A stretch of 64,000 nt of DNA from Roseicyclus mahoneyensis (GCF_003148775.1 NZ_QGGW01000001.1:496001-560000); one strand, 5' to 3'. Counted from the stretch's first letter, positions 9,345 to 18,537 are shown. A program made the numbers and translations. Notes: generated from the sequence alone by a model not told the origin.

Positions 9345-9361
9345 ATTGATCTACCATTGAT
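9345..9361. promoter_or_regulatory. Candidate operator: ATTGAT direct repeat in the divergent gap
   Basis: ATTGAT occurs at 9345-9350 and again at 9356-9361, eleven bases apart and therefore on the same face of the helix. The repeat sits just upstream of the GntR gene in the only gap between the two divergent operons. No convincing -35/-10 pair was found here. The link to the regulator is inferred from position. Confidence 0.3.
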
Positions 9362-9419
9362 ATACGTTGCCGTGAGCGGTAACCCTTGTCCAGTCCAAAG
9401 GCTTGGGAGGGCCTGCACC

Positions 9420-10574
9420 ATGACCATCGTTCCCGTCACATCCCCCGATCTCGACGCCGCCGAGGTCAGCTGGTTCGCTGCACTTTGCTCGGATGATTAC
9501 GAATATCTTGGCGTGCCCGACGGCGGGCTGCGTTCCAGCTGGGCGCATTGCTCTGGCATCGTGAAACGGGCCGAACGCCACGGGTTTCGCAACATCTTGT
9601 GCCCGTCCTCCTATCAGGTGGGGCAAGACACCCTCAGCTTCGTGGCGGGCTGCGCGCCGATCACCGACAAGATCAATTTCCTTGCCGCCGTGCGCTGCGG
9701 CGAGATGCAGCCGATCATGCTGGCGCGGACGCTGGCCACGCTCGACCACATGCTCGAGGGGCGGCTGACGGTCAACATCATCTCCTCCGACTTCCCGGGC
9801 GAAAAGGCCGACAGCGCGTTTCGCTACCAACGTTCGCGCGAGGTGGTCGAGATCCTGAAACAGGCCTGGACCCGCGACACGATCGACTACGAGGGCGAGG
9901 TCTACCAGTTCGCGGGCCTGACGACCGATCCCGCCAAACCCTACCAGACGGGCGGGCCGCTTTTGTATTTCGGCGGCTATTCCCCCGACGCGCTGGAGCT
10001 GTGTGGCCAGCATTGCGACGTCTACCTGATGTGGCCCGAACCCAAGGACCAGATCGCCGAGCGGATGCGCGCGGTTCACGCGGTGGCTGACCGCTACGGG
10101 CGCACGCTCGACTACGGGCTGCGCGTCCACATGATCGTGCGCGACACCGAAGCCGAGGCGCGGGACTATGCCGAACACCTCGTCTCGAAACTCGATGACG
10201 AGTTGGGCCAGCTGATCCGCGACCGCGCGCTCGACAGTGGCTCGCTCGGCGTCAGCCATCAGGCCAAGGCACGCGCTCTCGCCGACCAGTTCGGCTATGT
10301 CGAACGGCATCTCTGGACCGGGATCGGCCGCGCGCGCTCGGGCTGCGGGGCGGCGCTGGTCGGATCGGCCGATCAGGTGCTGTCCGAGATCGAGCAATAC
10401 CGGAAGATGGGCATCCGGGCCTTCATTTTCTCGGGCTATCCGCATATGGACGAATGCGATCATTTCGGGCGGCTGGTGATGCCGCATCTCAAGACCTGCT
10501 CGTTGCCCCATGCCTATGGGCGCGTGCCCGCCATACCGCCCGCCACACCGCTGGCAACAGGAGAAAGACGCTGA
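9420..10574 (+). CDS. SsuD-type flavin-dependent (LLM class) monooxygenase
   Basis: The 384-residue protein is a bacterial luciferase-like TIM barrel of the alkanesulfonate monooxygenase group, which uses FMNH2 and O2 to cleave C-S bonds of sulfonates, releasing sulfite and an aldehyde. Residues equivalent to SsuD Arg226, His228, Arg297 and Tyr331 are present (R235 and H237 in GLRVHMIVR, R306, Y340 in SGYPH). The loop bearing SsuD Cys54 differs (PSSYQVGQD), so the substrate is probably not a simple alkanesulfonate. The ATG at 9420 follows a good ribosome site (gggagg). Its stop overlaps the aldo-keto reductase start. No flavin reductase gene is present here. A sulfosugar substrate is inferred. 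Confidence 0.87.
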   Translation: MTIVPVTSPDLDAAEVSWFAALCSDDYEYLGVPDGGLRSSWAHCSGIVKRAERHGFRNILCPSSYQVGQDTLSFVAGCAPITDKINFLAAVRCGEMQPIMLARTLATLDHMLEGRLTVNIISSDFPGEKADSAFRYQRSREVVEILKQAWTRDTIDYEGEVYQFAGLTTDPAKPYQTGGPLLYFGGYSPDALELCGQHCDVYLMWPEPKDQIAERMRAVHAVADRYGRTLDYGLRVHMIVRDTEAEARDYAEHLVSKLDDELGQLIRDRALDSGSLGVSHQAKARALADQFGYVERHLWTGIGRARSGCGAALVGSADQVLSEIEQYRKMGIRAFIFSGYPHMDECDHFGRLVMPHLKTCSLPHAYGRVPAIPPATPLATGERR

Positions 10575-11464
10575 TGGACCGTGTGAAGCTGGGGCCGCTG
10601 GAGTGTTCGCGCATAGTTTACGGAATGTGGCGGTTGGGCGATGACGCCGACACCTCGCCCGCCCATGTTCAGGCCAAGATCGAGGCCTGTCTGGCGCAAG
10701 GCATCACCACGATGGACCAGGCCGATATCTACGGCGGTTATACCGCCGAGGCGATCCTGGGCGACGCGCTCAAGGCCGCTCCGGGCTTGCGTGACCGGAT
10801 CGAGATCGTGACCAAATGCGATATCATCGCCCCCGTGGGCCGCTATGCCGACCGCAGGGTGAAATACTACGACACCTCCGCCCATCACATCACCGCCAGC
10901 GTCGAACACTCGCTCAAGGCGATGGGGATCGAGGTGATCGACCTTTTGCTGATCCACCGTCCCGATCCCCTGATGCATCACGAGGAAACGGGCCTTGCGC
11001 TCGACACGCTTGTCGCAGCGGGCAAGGTGCGCGCGGTGGGCGTGTCGAACTTCAAGCGTCATGACTGGTCGCTGTTGCAATCGGCCATGGAAACACCACT
11101 CGCCACCAACCAGATCGAGCTGAGCGTCTTGCACCACACCCCCCTGACCGACGGCGAGGTCGCCTGGATGCAGGAAAAATCCGTGCCGGTCATGGCGTGG
11201 TCGCCGCTGGCGGGTGGGCGCTTGTTCGGACCCGAAGGCGCGCCCGTGCGCGATGTCCTGACCCGGATCGGCGCGCAGGCAGGCGTCGGCCCCGATGCCG
11301 TGGCCGTGGCCTGGCTCTTGCGCCATCCGGCGCTGATCTTGCCGGTGATGGGCACCAACAGCCTGCGTCGGATCACCGGCCTTGGCGATGCGGCCAAGGT
11401 GTCGCTCGACCGCCAAAGCTGGTTCGAGATCTACACCGCCGCCTTGGGCCGCGAGGTCGCCTGA
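10574..11464 (+). CDS. Aldo-keto reductase (YdhF/SmoB-like)
   Basis: The 296-residue (beta/alpha)8 NADPH-dependent reductase has the catalytic tetrad residues D48 and Y53 (MDQADIYGGY), K81 (VTKCD) and H128 (LLIHRPDP). It most resembles the group containing E. coli YdhF and the 6-oxo-glucose reductase SmoB of the Agrobacterium sulfoquinovose monooxygenase pathway. The start overlaps the monooxygenase stop by one base, so the two products are made together; an aldehyde released by the monooxygenase is the obvious candidate substrate. The actual substrate is inference. Confidence 0.87.
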   Translation: MDRVKLGPLECSRIVYGMWRLGDDADTSPAHVQAKIEACLAQGITTMDQADIYGGYTAEAILGDALKAAPGLRDRIEIVTKCDIIAPVGRYADRRVKYYDTSAHHITASVEHSLKAMGIEVIDLLLIHRPDPLMHHEETGLALDTLVAAGKVRAVGVSNFKRHDWSLLQSAMETPLATNQIELSVLHHTPLTDGEVAWMQEKSVPVMAWSPLAGGRLFGPEGAPVRDVLTRIGAQAGVGPDAVAVAWLLRHPALILPVMGTNSLRRITGLGDAAKVSLDRQSWFEIYTAALGREVA

Positions 11465-11471
11465 AGCCCTG

Positions 11472-11493
11472 CTTCATCTTTCCCTAAATATGC
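11472..11493 (+). repeat. Short dispersed element, half-copy (CTTCATCTTTC...AAATATGC)
   Basis: These 22 bases, just after the aldo-keto reductase stop, match 56381-56402 at 19 of 22 positions. They resemble the A/T-rich arm of the larger gap repeats at 14916, 25901 and 34110. The GC-rich hairpin arm is missing here. Confidence 0.5.
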
Positions 11494-11622
11494 AAGCCCT
11501 GCCAAAGCCCATCAGGCGCTGGGGACCGGTTTGGGCCCCGCGCCTGTTTGACACGGTCAATCCGATGTGAAGCGATGCCGCATCCTATTGGCGCGGGGGG
11601 CGGCAGGGCCTAAGGTAGGGAC

Positions 11623-13608
11623 ATGATCGTAGAACTCGGACATTTCGCCCTGATCCTCGCCTTCATGGTGGCGGTGTTTCAGATGATCGTGCCGCTGGTC
11701 GGCGCACATCGCGGCAATGCCGCCTGGATGGCTGTGGCGGATCCCGCCGCGACCACGCAATTCTTGCTGACGGCTTTCAGCTTTGCCGCGCTGACCTATG
11801 CCTTCGTCACCTCGGATTTCTCGCTGAATCTGGTGACGGCCAATTCGCACACCGACAAGCCGATGCTCTACAAGATCTCGGGCGTCTGGGGGAACCACGA
11901 GGGGTCGCTCTTGTTGTGGGTCTTGATCCTGACACTGTTCGGGGCTTGCGCCGCGTGGTTTGGCTCGAACCTGCCGCCCAGCCTCAAGGCGCGTGTGCTG
12001 GCGGTGCAATCCTCGGTCTCGGTGGCCTTCTTCGCCTTTATCCTCTTCACCTCCAACCCGTTTCTACGGCTGGAGATCCCTCCCTTCGACGGGCAGGATC
12101 TGAACCCGCTTCTGCAAGACCCCGGCCTCGCGTTTCATCCACCGTTTCTCTACCTCGGCTATGTCGGCCTTTCGATGGCGTTTTCCTTTGCCGTCGCCGC
12201 GCTGATCGAGGGGCGGGTGGATGCCGCATGGGGCCGCTGGGTGCGCCCCTGGACGCTGGCGGCTTGGGTCTTTCTGACCATAGGCATCGGTCTGGGGTCG
12301 TGGTGGGCCTATTACGAACTTGGCTGGGGCGGTTTCTGGTTCTGGGACCCGGTCGAAAACGCCTCGCTCATGCCGTGGCTGATCGCTGCCGCGCTTTTGC
12401 ATTCCTCCATCGTGGTGGAAAAGCGCGAGTCGCTGAAAAGCTGGACGATTTTGCTCGCGATCCTCGCCTTCGGCTTCTCGCTCATCGGCACCTTCATCGT
12501 GCGCTCGGGCGTGCTAACATCAGTTCACGCCTTCGCCAATGACCCCGAACGCGGCGTGTTCATCTTGATGATCTTGTGTTTCTTCATGGGCGGTGCGCTG
12601 CTGCTCTTTGCCTTCCGCGCGGGCGCGATGGAGGCCAAGGGGGTGTTCTCGATGGTCAGCCGTGAAAGCGGGCTGGTCGTGAACAACCTGCTGCTGGCGG
12701 TGTCCACCTTCGTGGTCTTCATCGGCACAATCTGGCCCTTGATTGCGGAAATGTTCTGGGACCGCACCCTGTCGGTCGGCCCGCCCTTCTTCAACATGGC
12801 CTTCACGCCCTTTGTCTTCGCCCTTGCCGTGGCCTTGCCCATCGGGGCGATGATGCCCTGGAAACGGGCCAAGCTGGGCCGGGCGCTGGTGGCGCTGGTG
12901 CCTGCCTTCGTGTTGGCCGTCGCAGTGGGTCTTTTGACTTGGGCGGTGTTCACCGGCCAGTCGGCGCTGTCGCCCCTAGGCGTCGCGCTGTCGGTATGGC
13001 TGGTCGCGGGGGCTGTGGTCGATCTGTGGTCGCGCACCGGGCGCGGGTCCGCTGGTGGGCGCTTTGGTCGTCTGTGGCGCCTGCCGCGGGCGGATTGGGG
13101 CAAGACGGTCGCCCATGCGGGTGTCGGTATCACCATGTTCGGCGTGGTGGCCCTGACCGGCTATCAGGTGGAGGATATACGCGTGGCCCAGGTGGGTCAG
13201 CCCTACCGTGTCGGCGCCTATGAGATCGAGCTTTTGAGCGTGGACGAGAATGCGCGCGGGCCCAACTACCTGTCGACCATGGCCCATGTCGCCGTGCGCA
13301 ATGCCGAAGGGCGGCAGATCGCGCTGCTGCATCCCGAGCGGCGATTCTATCCCGTTGCGGGCATGCCGACCACAGAGGCGGGGATCGACAGCGGGTTCAC
13401 CCGTGACGTCTACCTTGCACTTGGCGATCCGCAGACGGGTGGCGGCTGGGCGCTGCGCACATGGATCAAGCCCTTCGCCAACTGGATCTGGGGTGGCACG
13501 ATCATCATGGCGCTTGGCGGCTTCCTGAGCCTGAGCGACCGGCGCTACCGTTTTGCCGCCGGTGCCGCCAAGGCCCCGGCCCAGCCGCAAGGGGTGCCCG
13601 CGGAATGA
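11623..13608 (+). CDS. ccmF: Cytochrome c heme lyase subunit CcmF
   Basis: The 661-residue protein is a polytopic inner-membrane protein that transfers heme to apocytochrome c in the periplasm (System I maturation). The family signature [11 protein letters not shown] lies near residue 90 and the tryptophan-rich heme-handling WWD motif ([16 protein letters not shown]) near residue 240. Conserved histidines flank the motif. Length is typical. The stop overlaps ccmH by four bases. In many Alphaproteobacteria ccmE precedes and ccmI or cycH follows; neither is adjacent here. Confidence 0.97.
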   Translation: MIVELGHFALILAFMVAVFQMIVPLVGAHRGNAAWMAVADPAATTQFLLTAFSFAALTYAFVTSDFSLNLVTANSHTDKPMLYKISGVWGNHEGSLLLWVLILTLFGACAAWFGSNLPPSLKARVLAVQSSVSVAFFAFILFTSNPFLRLEIPPFDGQDLNPLLQDPGLAFHPPFLYLGYVGLSMAFSFAVAALIEGRVDAAWGRWVRPWTLAAWVFLTIGIGLGSWWAYYELGWGGFWFWDPVENASLMPWLIAAALLHSSIVVEKRESLKSWTILLAILAFGFSLIGTFIVRSGVLTSVHAFANDPERGVFILMILCFFMGGALLLFAFRAGAMEAKGVFSMVSRESGLVVNNLLLAVSTFVVFIGTIWPLIAEMFWDRTLSVGPPFFNMAFTPFVFALAVALPIGAMMPWKRAKLGRALVALVPAFVLAVAVGLLTWAVFTGQSALSPLGVALSVWLVAGAVVDLWSRTGRGSAGGRFGRLWRLPRADWGKTVAHAGVGITMFGVVALTGYQVEDIRVAQVGQPYRVGAYEIELLSVDENARGPNYLSTMAHVAVRNAEGRQIALLHPERRFYPVAGMPTTEAGIDSGFTRDVYLALGDPQTGGGWALRTWIKPFANWIWGGTIIMALGGFLSLSDRRYRFAAGAAKAPAQPQGVPAE

Positions 13609-14060
13609 GGGCGCTTCTGCTTGCCCTTCTGCTTGCGCTGGCCGCGCCCGCGGGCGCCGTGCAGCCGGACGAGATCTTGCCCGATCCCGCGCTGGAGGAA
13701 CGCGCGCGCGACATCTCGGCGGGGCTGCGATGTGTCGTGTGCCGCAACGAGTCGATCGACGAATCGAACGCCGAACTGGCCCGCGATCTGCGTCTTTTGG
13801 TGCGCGAACGCTTGGTGGCGGGCGACAGTGACGAAGAGACGGTCGCCTATATCGTGGACCGCTACGGCGAATACGTCCTGCTGCGCCCGACGATGAGCGG
13901 GTCGAACGTGGTCTTGTGGCTGGCGCCCGCGCTGATGCTGCTTGTGGGGGGTGGGTTGTCGCTGGTCTACATCCGCCGTCGCGCGGCCTCGACCACGCCG
14001 ACCGAGGCGGCGCTGAGCCCCGAGGAACAGGCGCGCCTCAAGGATCTGCTGCACGAGTGA
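13605..14060 (+). CDS. ccmH: Cytochrome c maturation protein CcmH (CcmH/CycL)
   Basis: The 151-residue protein has an N-terminal signal sequence (residues 1-18), the thiol-redox motif LRCVVC with C43 and C46, and one C-terminal membrane span (about residues 103-122). It keeps the CXXCH cysteines of apocytochrome c reduced before heme attachment by CcmF. The ATG lies inside the ccmF stop (ATGA), so a longer in-frame extension into ccmF is rejected. It lacks the TPR domain of the fused E. coli CcmH. Confidence 0.95.
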   Translation: MRALLLALLLALAAPAGAVQPDEILPDPALEERARDISAGLRCVVCRNESIDESNAELARDLRLLVRERLVAGDSDEETVAYIVDRYGEYVLLRPTMSGSNVVLWLAPALMLLVGGGLSLVYIRRRAASTTPTEAALSPEEQARLKDLLHE

Positions 14061-14130
14061 CGCGGCGTTTCGGCTTTTCGGGGCCGGGGCGCGCGTCTAG
14101 TCTGCGCCCGTCACCACCGGGGAGCGGACC

Positions 14131-14907
14131 ATGATCTACCAGACCATCACGCGGCACGATCACGACGGGATGGCGGTCATCACGCTGAACCGGCCCGAGG
14201 TGATGAATGCGCTGAACACCCAGATGCGCGCCGAGATCACCCATGCGGTGCAGGAGGCGGGCAAGGCGGCGCGGGTCGTGGTCTTGACCGGGACCGGGCG
14301 CGCCTTTTGTTCGGGGCAGGATCTGGGGGATCGGGCCAGCTTGTCGAACATGAACCTTGAGCGGACCTTGCGCGACGAATACGTGCCAATGCTGATGGCG
14401 ATCGTGGATTGTCCGGTGCCTGTGATCGCGGCGGTCAACGGCACGGCGGCGGGGGCGGGGGCGAATCTCGCGCTGGTCTGCGACATCACCATCGCGGCGG
14501 AAAGCGCCACTTTCATCCAGGCCTTCACCCGGATCGGGCTGATCCCCGACGCGGGTGGCACATGGGTCTTGCCGCGCACAATCGGGATGCAACGCGCGAT
14601 GGGGGCGGCTTTGTTCGCAGACAAGATCAGTGCGGCGCAGGCCGCCCAGTGGGGCATGATCTGGGAAGCCATCCCCGATGAAGGGTTCGAGGCAGCGTGG
14701 CGGGCCCGGGCGACCCATCTGGCGAGCGGTCCGACCGAGGCCTTCAAGCGCATCAAGCAGGTGATGCAGGCCAGCACCGGCAACGCGCTGCAGGAGCAGT
14801 TGATGCTGGAGGGCCAGATGCAGGGCCAATGCGGCCAGACGCGCGATTTCAAGGAAGGGGTGATGGCCTTTCTCGACAAGCGCCCGGCGCGGTTCGAGGG
14901 GCGCTAG
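14131..14907 (+). CDS. Enoyl-CoA hydratase/isomerase, PaaG-like
   Basis: The 258-residue crotonase-fold protein has the oxyanion-hole motifs AFCSGQDLGD (near residue 60) and NGTAAGAGANLAL (near residue 105). The Asp of PDAGGTW (near residue 145) takes the place of the hydratase Glu, as in PaaG-type isomerases of the phenylacetate pathway. No other paa genes are near, so the physiological substrate is uncertain. It begins 70 bp after ccmH. Confidence 0.85.
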   Translation: MIYQTITRHDHDGMAVITLNRPEVMNALNTQMRAEITHAVQEAGKAARVVVLTGTGRAFCSGQDLGDRASLSNMNLERTLRDEYVPMLMAIVDCPVPVIAAVNGTAAGAGANLALVCDITIAAESATFIQAFTRIGLIPDAGGTWVLPRTIGMQRAMGAALFADKISAAQAAQWGMIWEAIPDEGFEAAWRARATHLASGPTEAFKRIKQVMQASTGNALQEQLMLEGQMQGQCGQTRDFKEGVMAFLDKRPARFEGR

Positions 14908-14915
14908 GCCTGTCA

Positions 14916-14975
14916 GGGGGCTCTGCCCCCCGGCGCCTGCGGCGCCTCCCCCCGGGATATTTTTGAAACAGAGAA
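14916..14975 (+). repeat. Dispersed GC-rich hairpin repeat, copy A
   Basis: The element starts with a hairpin (GGGGG ctct gCCCCC, 14916-14930), then a second hairpin GGCGCC tgc GGCGCC, then CCCCGGGATATTTTTGAAAC. The same outer modules recur at 34110 in the same orientation and at 25901 inverted. It lies after a gene end and before a terminator hairpin. Confidence 0.7.
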
Positions 14976-14977
14976 GA

Positions 14978-15010
14978 GGGGCGTTAACCTTGATGTGGGG
15001 TTAACGCCCC
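14978..15010 (-). terminator. Hairpin terminator of the livM end
   Basis: A perfect 12-bp stem (GGGGCGTTAACC at 14978-14989 with GGTTAACGCCCC at 14999-15010) encloses a 9-base loop, eight bases beyond the livM stop. On the minus strand the stem is followed by a T-rich tract (TCTTCTCTGTTTC) rather than a pure U run. It may also stop transcription from the enoyl-CoA hydratase gene. Confidence 0.65.
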
Positions 15011-15017
15011 GACTGTT

Positions 15018-16328
15018 TCAGCGTTCCGGGATCAACCCGCGTGGGCTGAAGCGCAGGACCACGAGCAAGATCACACCCATGGTCAACAGTCGCATATGTG
15101 CGACCGCGTCCATCAGGTGACCGCGCAGCCAGGCGTCCGGGTCCATGCCCGCCGTGATGCCCTGCATGACGAAGGCGCCGATGGGTTCCACCTGGATCCA
15201 GAGCCACCAGATCAGGAATCCGCCCAGAACAGCGCCCCAATTGTTGCCCGATCCGCCCACGATCACCATCACCCAGATCAGGAAGGTGAAGCGCAAAGGC
15301 TGGTAGGTGCCGGGCACCAGCTGGCTGTCGAGGGTGGTCATCATTGCGCCTGCCATGCCGATGATGGCCGAGCCGAGGATGAAGACCTGCAGGTGACGCG
15401 CCTTGACGTTCTTGCCCATTGCCGAGGCCGAAACCTCGTTGTCGCGGATCGCGCGCATCATCCGGCCCCAAGGCGAATTCCATGCCTTTTCGCTCAGCCA
15501 GATCAGCGCCAGCAGCACCACGATGAAAAGCGCCGCGTAGCAAAGCTTGACGAAGATCGATGAGAAGATGACCGGGCTTGCGCCCATCCGGGCGGCGAGA
15601 TCGAGGAACCACTCGGTCTGCTGCAGGTCTACCTCGTAGGGGACGGGACGGGGAATGCCGGTGACGTTCTTGACGCCGCGCGCCAGCCAATCCTCGTTCT
15701 TGAGGACAGCGATGATGATCTCGGCGATGCCCAGCGTGGCGATGGCAAGGTAATCCGAGCGCAGGCCAAGGGCCGTCTTGCCGATGATCCAGGCCGCCCC
15801 GGCCGCCAACAAGCCGCCCACGGGCCAGGCCAGGATGACGGGCAGGCCAAGCCCGCCCAAATAGCCCGCCGCGGACGGGTTCACCGCCTCCACCGCCGCA
15901 ACGCCGGTGTCGAAGACGGAGCGGAAAAGGAAGAATCCCCCCACGAGGATCACGATCATGGTGAGCGCGCGCATGCGCCCCGCAGGGAGTTTCGACCATG
16001 CAAGGATGGCCAGAACGATCGTCGCGGCGCCGAGCACCAGCCCCAACAGGACCTGCACGCCGCCCGCCGCCCAAGCGTCTTGTTGCGGCGGCATGGAGAC
16101 CAGCACGGCGGCCAGCCCGCCGAGCGCGGCAAAGCCCATCACGCCGACGTTGAACAGGCCAGCGTAGCCCCATTGCATGTTTACGCCCAAGGCCATGATC
16201 GCGCTGATCAGCCCCATGTTGAAGATGCCGAGCGCGATGTTCCAAGACTGCACGAAGCCCGTGCCGACAAAGAGCATCCCTACGAGGGCGAACATCAGGA
16301 GCGCGCGGGTGTCGAGGCTGCGGGTCAT
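15018..16328 (-). CDS. livM: Branched-chain amino acid type ABC transporter permease LivM
   Basis: The 436-residue protein has about ten membrane spans and the EAA-like cytoplasmic loop (GRMMRAIRDNEVSASAMGKNV near residue 285) that couples to the ATPases. It is one of two permeases of an HAAT-family importer. At 436 residues it is longer than typical LivM (about 320-420), with extra spans in the N-terminal third. Its start overlaps the livH stop by four bases. Substrate could be branched-chain amino acids, other amino acids, urea or short amides; sequence does not decide. Confidence 0.92.
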   Translation of the reverse strand: MTRSLDTRALLMFALVGMLFVGTGFVQSWNIALGIFNMGLISAIMALGVNMQWGYAGLFNVGVMGFAALGGLAAVLVSMPPQQDAWAAGGVQVLLGLVLGAATIVLAILAWSKLPAGRMRALTMIVILVGGFFLFRSVFDTGVAAVEAVNPSAAGYLGGLGLPVILAWPVGGLLAAGAAWIIGKTALGLRSDYLAIATLGIAEIIIAVLKNEDWLARGVKNVTGIPRPVPYEVDLQQTEWFLDLAARMGASPVIFSSIFVKLCYAALFIVVLLALIWLSEKAWNSPWGRMMRAIRDNEVSASAMGKNVKARHLQVFILGSAIIGMAGAMMTTLDSQLVPGTYQPLRFTFLIWVMVIVGGSGNNWGAVLGGFLIWWLWIQVEPIGAFVMQGITAGMDPDAWLRGHLMDAVAHMRLLTMGVILLVVLRFSPRGLIPER

Positions 16329-17335
16329 ACCGATTTCCCCTTCATGATGCCGGTGGGCCGGAACAGGAGCACGATCAGCAAGATGCCGAAGCTGACGGCG
16401 AATTTGTAGTCGGTCGACAAAAGCTGCATCAGGCCATCGGGCGACCAGCCTTCAGGCCCGAGGTATTCGACGACCTTGCGGAAGGCATAGGTCACGCCGA
16501 CCTCGGAAAAGGCGATGAGAAAGCCGCCAAGGATCGCGCCGACCGGGTTGCCCAAGCCGCCGACGATGGCCGCCGCAAAGATCGGTAGCAAAAGCTGGAA
16601 ATAGGTGAAGGCCTTGAACGACTTGTCGAGGCCGTAGAGCGTGCCGGCCGTGGTCGCGAGCGCCGCCACGATCAGCCAGGTGATCATCACGACGCGCTCG
16701 GGGTTGATGCCGGACAGAAGCGCCAGATCCTCATTGTCGGAAAAGGCGCGCATCGACTTGCCTGTGCGGGTGCGGTTGAGGAACCAGAACAACAGGCCCA
16801 TGGCGATCAGGGCCACTACGATGGTGATGCCCTGACTGGTGCGGAAGGCCAGACCTTCCTCCAGCCCCGTGAGGTCGCGGAAGGTGCGCGCCGAGATGAT
16901 GAACCGCTCGCCATCGGCAAAGCGCTGGTCATCGACGCCGATGATGAAGCGCACGATGCCGTTCATGATGAACATCACGCCCAGCGACGCGATCACATAG
17001 ATCACCGGCTTGGCCTTTTGTCTGCGGTAGAAGCGGTAGACCACGCGGTCGGTGCCGATCACCAAAAGACCCGTCAGCGCGATGCCGACCGGCAGGGCCA
17101 GAAGCGCAGTGGGCAATGGCCCGAAGGTGACGCCCGCGCCCTGAAGGCCCCATGTGCACAAGATGACGATCATGGTGCCGAAGGCCATCGTGTCGCCATG
17201 GGCGAAGTTCGAAAAGCGCAGGATGCCATAGATCAGCGTGACGCCCAGCGCGCCGAGCGCGAGTTGCGCGCCATAAGCGGTGGCGGGGATGATGACGAAA
17301 TTCAGCAGCGTTACGAAGGCATTGAGAATATCCAT
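16325..17335 (-). CDS. livH: Branched-chain amino acid type ABC transporter permease LivH
   Basis: The 336-residue protein is an integral permease with about eight spans and a cytoplasmic coupling loop (MRAFSDNEDLALLSGINPERV near residue 198). It pairs with LivM to form the channel. The start is directly preceded by the stop of the small secreted protein gene with no gap. The conserved LGALGVTLIYGILRFSNFAHGD stretch near residue 26, shortened here, is typical of LivH. Operon order is binding protein, LivG, LivF, small protein, LivH, LivM. Confidence 0.93.
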   Translation of the reverse strand: MDILNAFVTLLNFVIIPATAYGAQLALGALGVTLIYGILRFSNFAHGDTMAFGTMIVILCTWGLQGAGVTFGPLPTALLALPVGIALTGLLVIGTDRVVYRFYRRQKAKPVIYVIASLGVMFIMNGIVRFIIGVDDQRFADGERFIISARTFRDLTGLEEGLAFRTSQGITIVVALIAMGLLFWFLNRTRTGKSMRAFSDNEDLALLSGINPERVVMITWLIVAALATTAGTLYGLDKSFKAFTYFQLLLPIFAAAIVGGLGNPVGAILGGFLIAFSEVGVTYAFRKVVEYLGPEGWSPDGLMQLLSTDYKFAVSFGILLIVLLFRPTGIMKGKSV

Positions 17336-17707
17336 TCAGGTCAGCCCCTCGCAGGTTCCGAAATAGGTCAGGACGGCGGCGGTTCCGTCGAAGATGTGCA
17401 GGCTGAGGATCGCGGTCCGGTCCCCCTCGATCGTCAGCAGTTCCGCGATGCCGTCGCGCCCCGCACCTGCATAGGTGGCGGGCAGGGCACCCTCCCTGGT
17501 CAGGCGGATCACCGGGCTGTCGCCCATCGCGGTCGACAGGAACAGGTCGCCCGCATGATCGGCTGCGATGACCTGCGCGTCGAAGCCCACGCTGTCGCAG
17601 CCTTCGGTCAGGTCACATTCGACGGTAAATGCGCAGCCCCAGGGCTCGGACAGCGCTGGGGTCGCGGCAAGGCAGAGCAGGGCGGGCAGCATGCGCAGGC
17701 CCCTCAT
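17336..17707 (-). CDS. Small secreted protein of unknown function within the liv operon
   Basis: The 123-residue product has a signal peptide (cleavage probably after ATPALS, near residue 20) and a mature part with four cysteines, three close together near its N terminus and one near the C terminus. These could form two disulfides in the periplasm. I do not recognise the family. Its ATG overlaps the livF stop (ATGA) and its stop abuts the livH start, so it is translated as a coupled member of the transporter operon. A role with the binding protein or channel is possible but not shown. Confidence 0.75.
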   Translation of the reverse strand: MRGLRMLPALLCLAATPALSEPWGCAFTVECDLTEGCDSVGFDAQVIAADHAGDLFLSTAMGDSPVIRLTREGALPATYAGAGRDGIAELLTIEGDRTAILSLHIFDGTAAVLTYFGTCEGLT

Positions 17708-18537
17708 CCGCCGAGGAAACTGCGGCGGACCTGTTCGTCAGCCAGCAATTCCTTGCCGGTGCCGGTATGGGCGTTGCGGCCCTGCACCAGCACATAGCCC
17801 TTGTCGGCGATCTCCAGTGCCTGCCGGGCGTTTTGTTCGACCATCAAGATCGGGATGCCGGTGCGGCTGACCTCGATGATACGGTCGAAAAGTTCATCCA
17901 TCACGATGGGGGAGACGCCGGCGGTGGGTTCGTCCAGCATCAGCACCTTGGGCTGGGTCATCAGCGCGCGGCCCACGGCCACCTGCTGGCGCTGGCCGCC
18001 GCTGAGTTCGCCTGCGGGCTGGCGGCGCTTGTCCTTGAGGATGGGGAAAAGGTGATAGACCTGTTCCATCGTGGCGCGGATGTCGTCGCGGCGGATGAAG
18101 GCGCCCATCTCGAGGTTTTCCTCGACCGTCATGGAGGCGAAGATGTTGTTGGTCTGGGGGACAAACCCCATGCCCTTGGCGACGCGGGCCTGCGGGCTGA
18201 GATCGGTGATATCCTCGCCATCGAGCCGGACGGAGCCTTGGCGGACGTTGAGCATGCCGAAAACGGCCTTCATCGCGGTGGATTTGCCGGCACCATTGGG
18301 CCCCACGATCACCGCGATCTCGCCGGGGTTCACGGCGATGGTGCAGGCGTGCAGAATGTCGGGGCCGTTGCCGTAGCCGCCCGTCATCGTGTCGCCGATC
18401 AAGAAGGCCTGACTGGTGTTCATCGCGTGTTTCGTCCCGGGCGAAGCGGTCAGGGTGCCGCCACCGGGCTTGCCGATCGACAGGTCCTTGTTGCCGCGGT
18501 CGTTTTGGTAGGGGTTGGCTGTGTCGCTGCCACTCAT
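17704..18537 (-). CDS. livF: ABC transporter ATP-binding protein LivF
   Basis: The 277-residue ATPase has Walker A GPNGAGKST (near residue 80), signature LSGGQRQQVAVGRAL and Walker B VLMLDEPTAG. It energises the liv importer with LivG. The N terminus carries about 40 extra polar residues before the usual LivF start; an internal ATG (MNTSQAF) near residue 39 could be the real start, but the upstream ATG overlaps the livG stop by four bases, as other joints in this operon do. The shorter start cannot be excluded. Confidence 0.92.
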   Translation of the reverse strand: MSGSDTANPYQNDRGNKDLSIGKPGGGTLTASPGTKHAMNTSQAFLIGDTMTGGYGNGPDILHACTIAVNPGEIAVIVGPNGAGKSTAMKAVFGMLNVRQGSVRLDGEDITDLSPQARVAKGMGFVPQTNNIFASMTVEENLEMGAFIRRDDIRATMEQVYHLFPILKDKRRQPAGELSGGQRQQVAVGRALMTQPKVLMLDEPTAGVSPIVMDELFDRIIEVSRTGIPILMVEQNARQALEIADKGYVLVQGRNAHTGTGKELLADEQVRRSFLGG

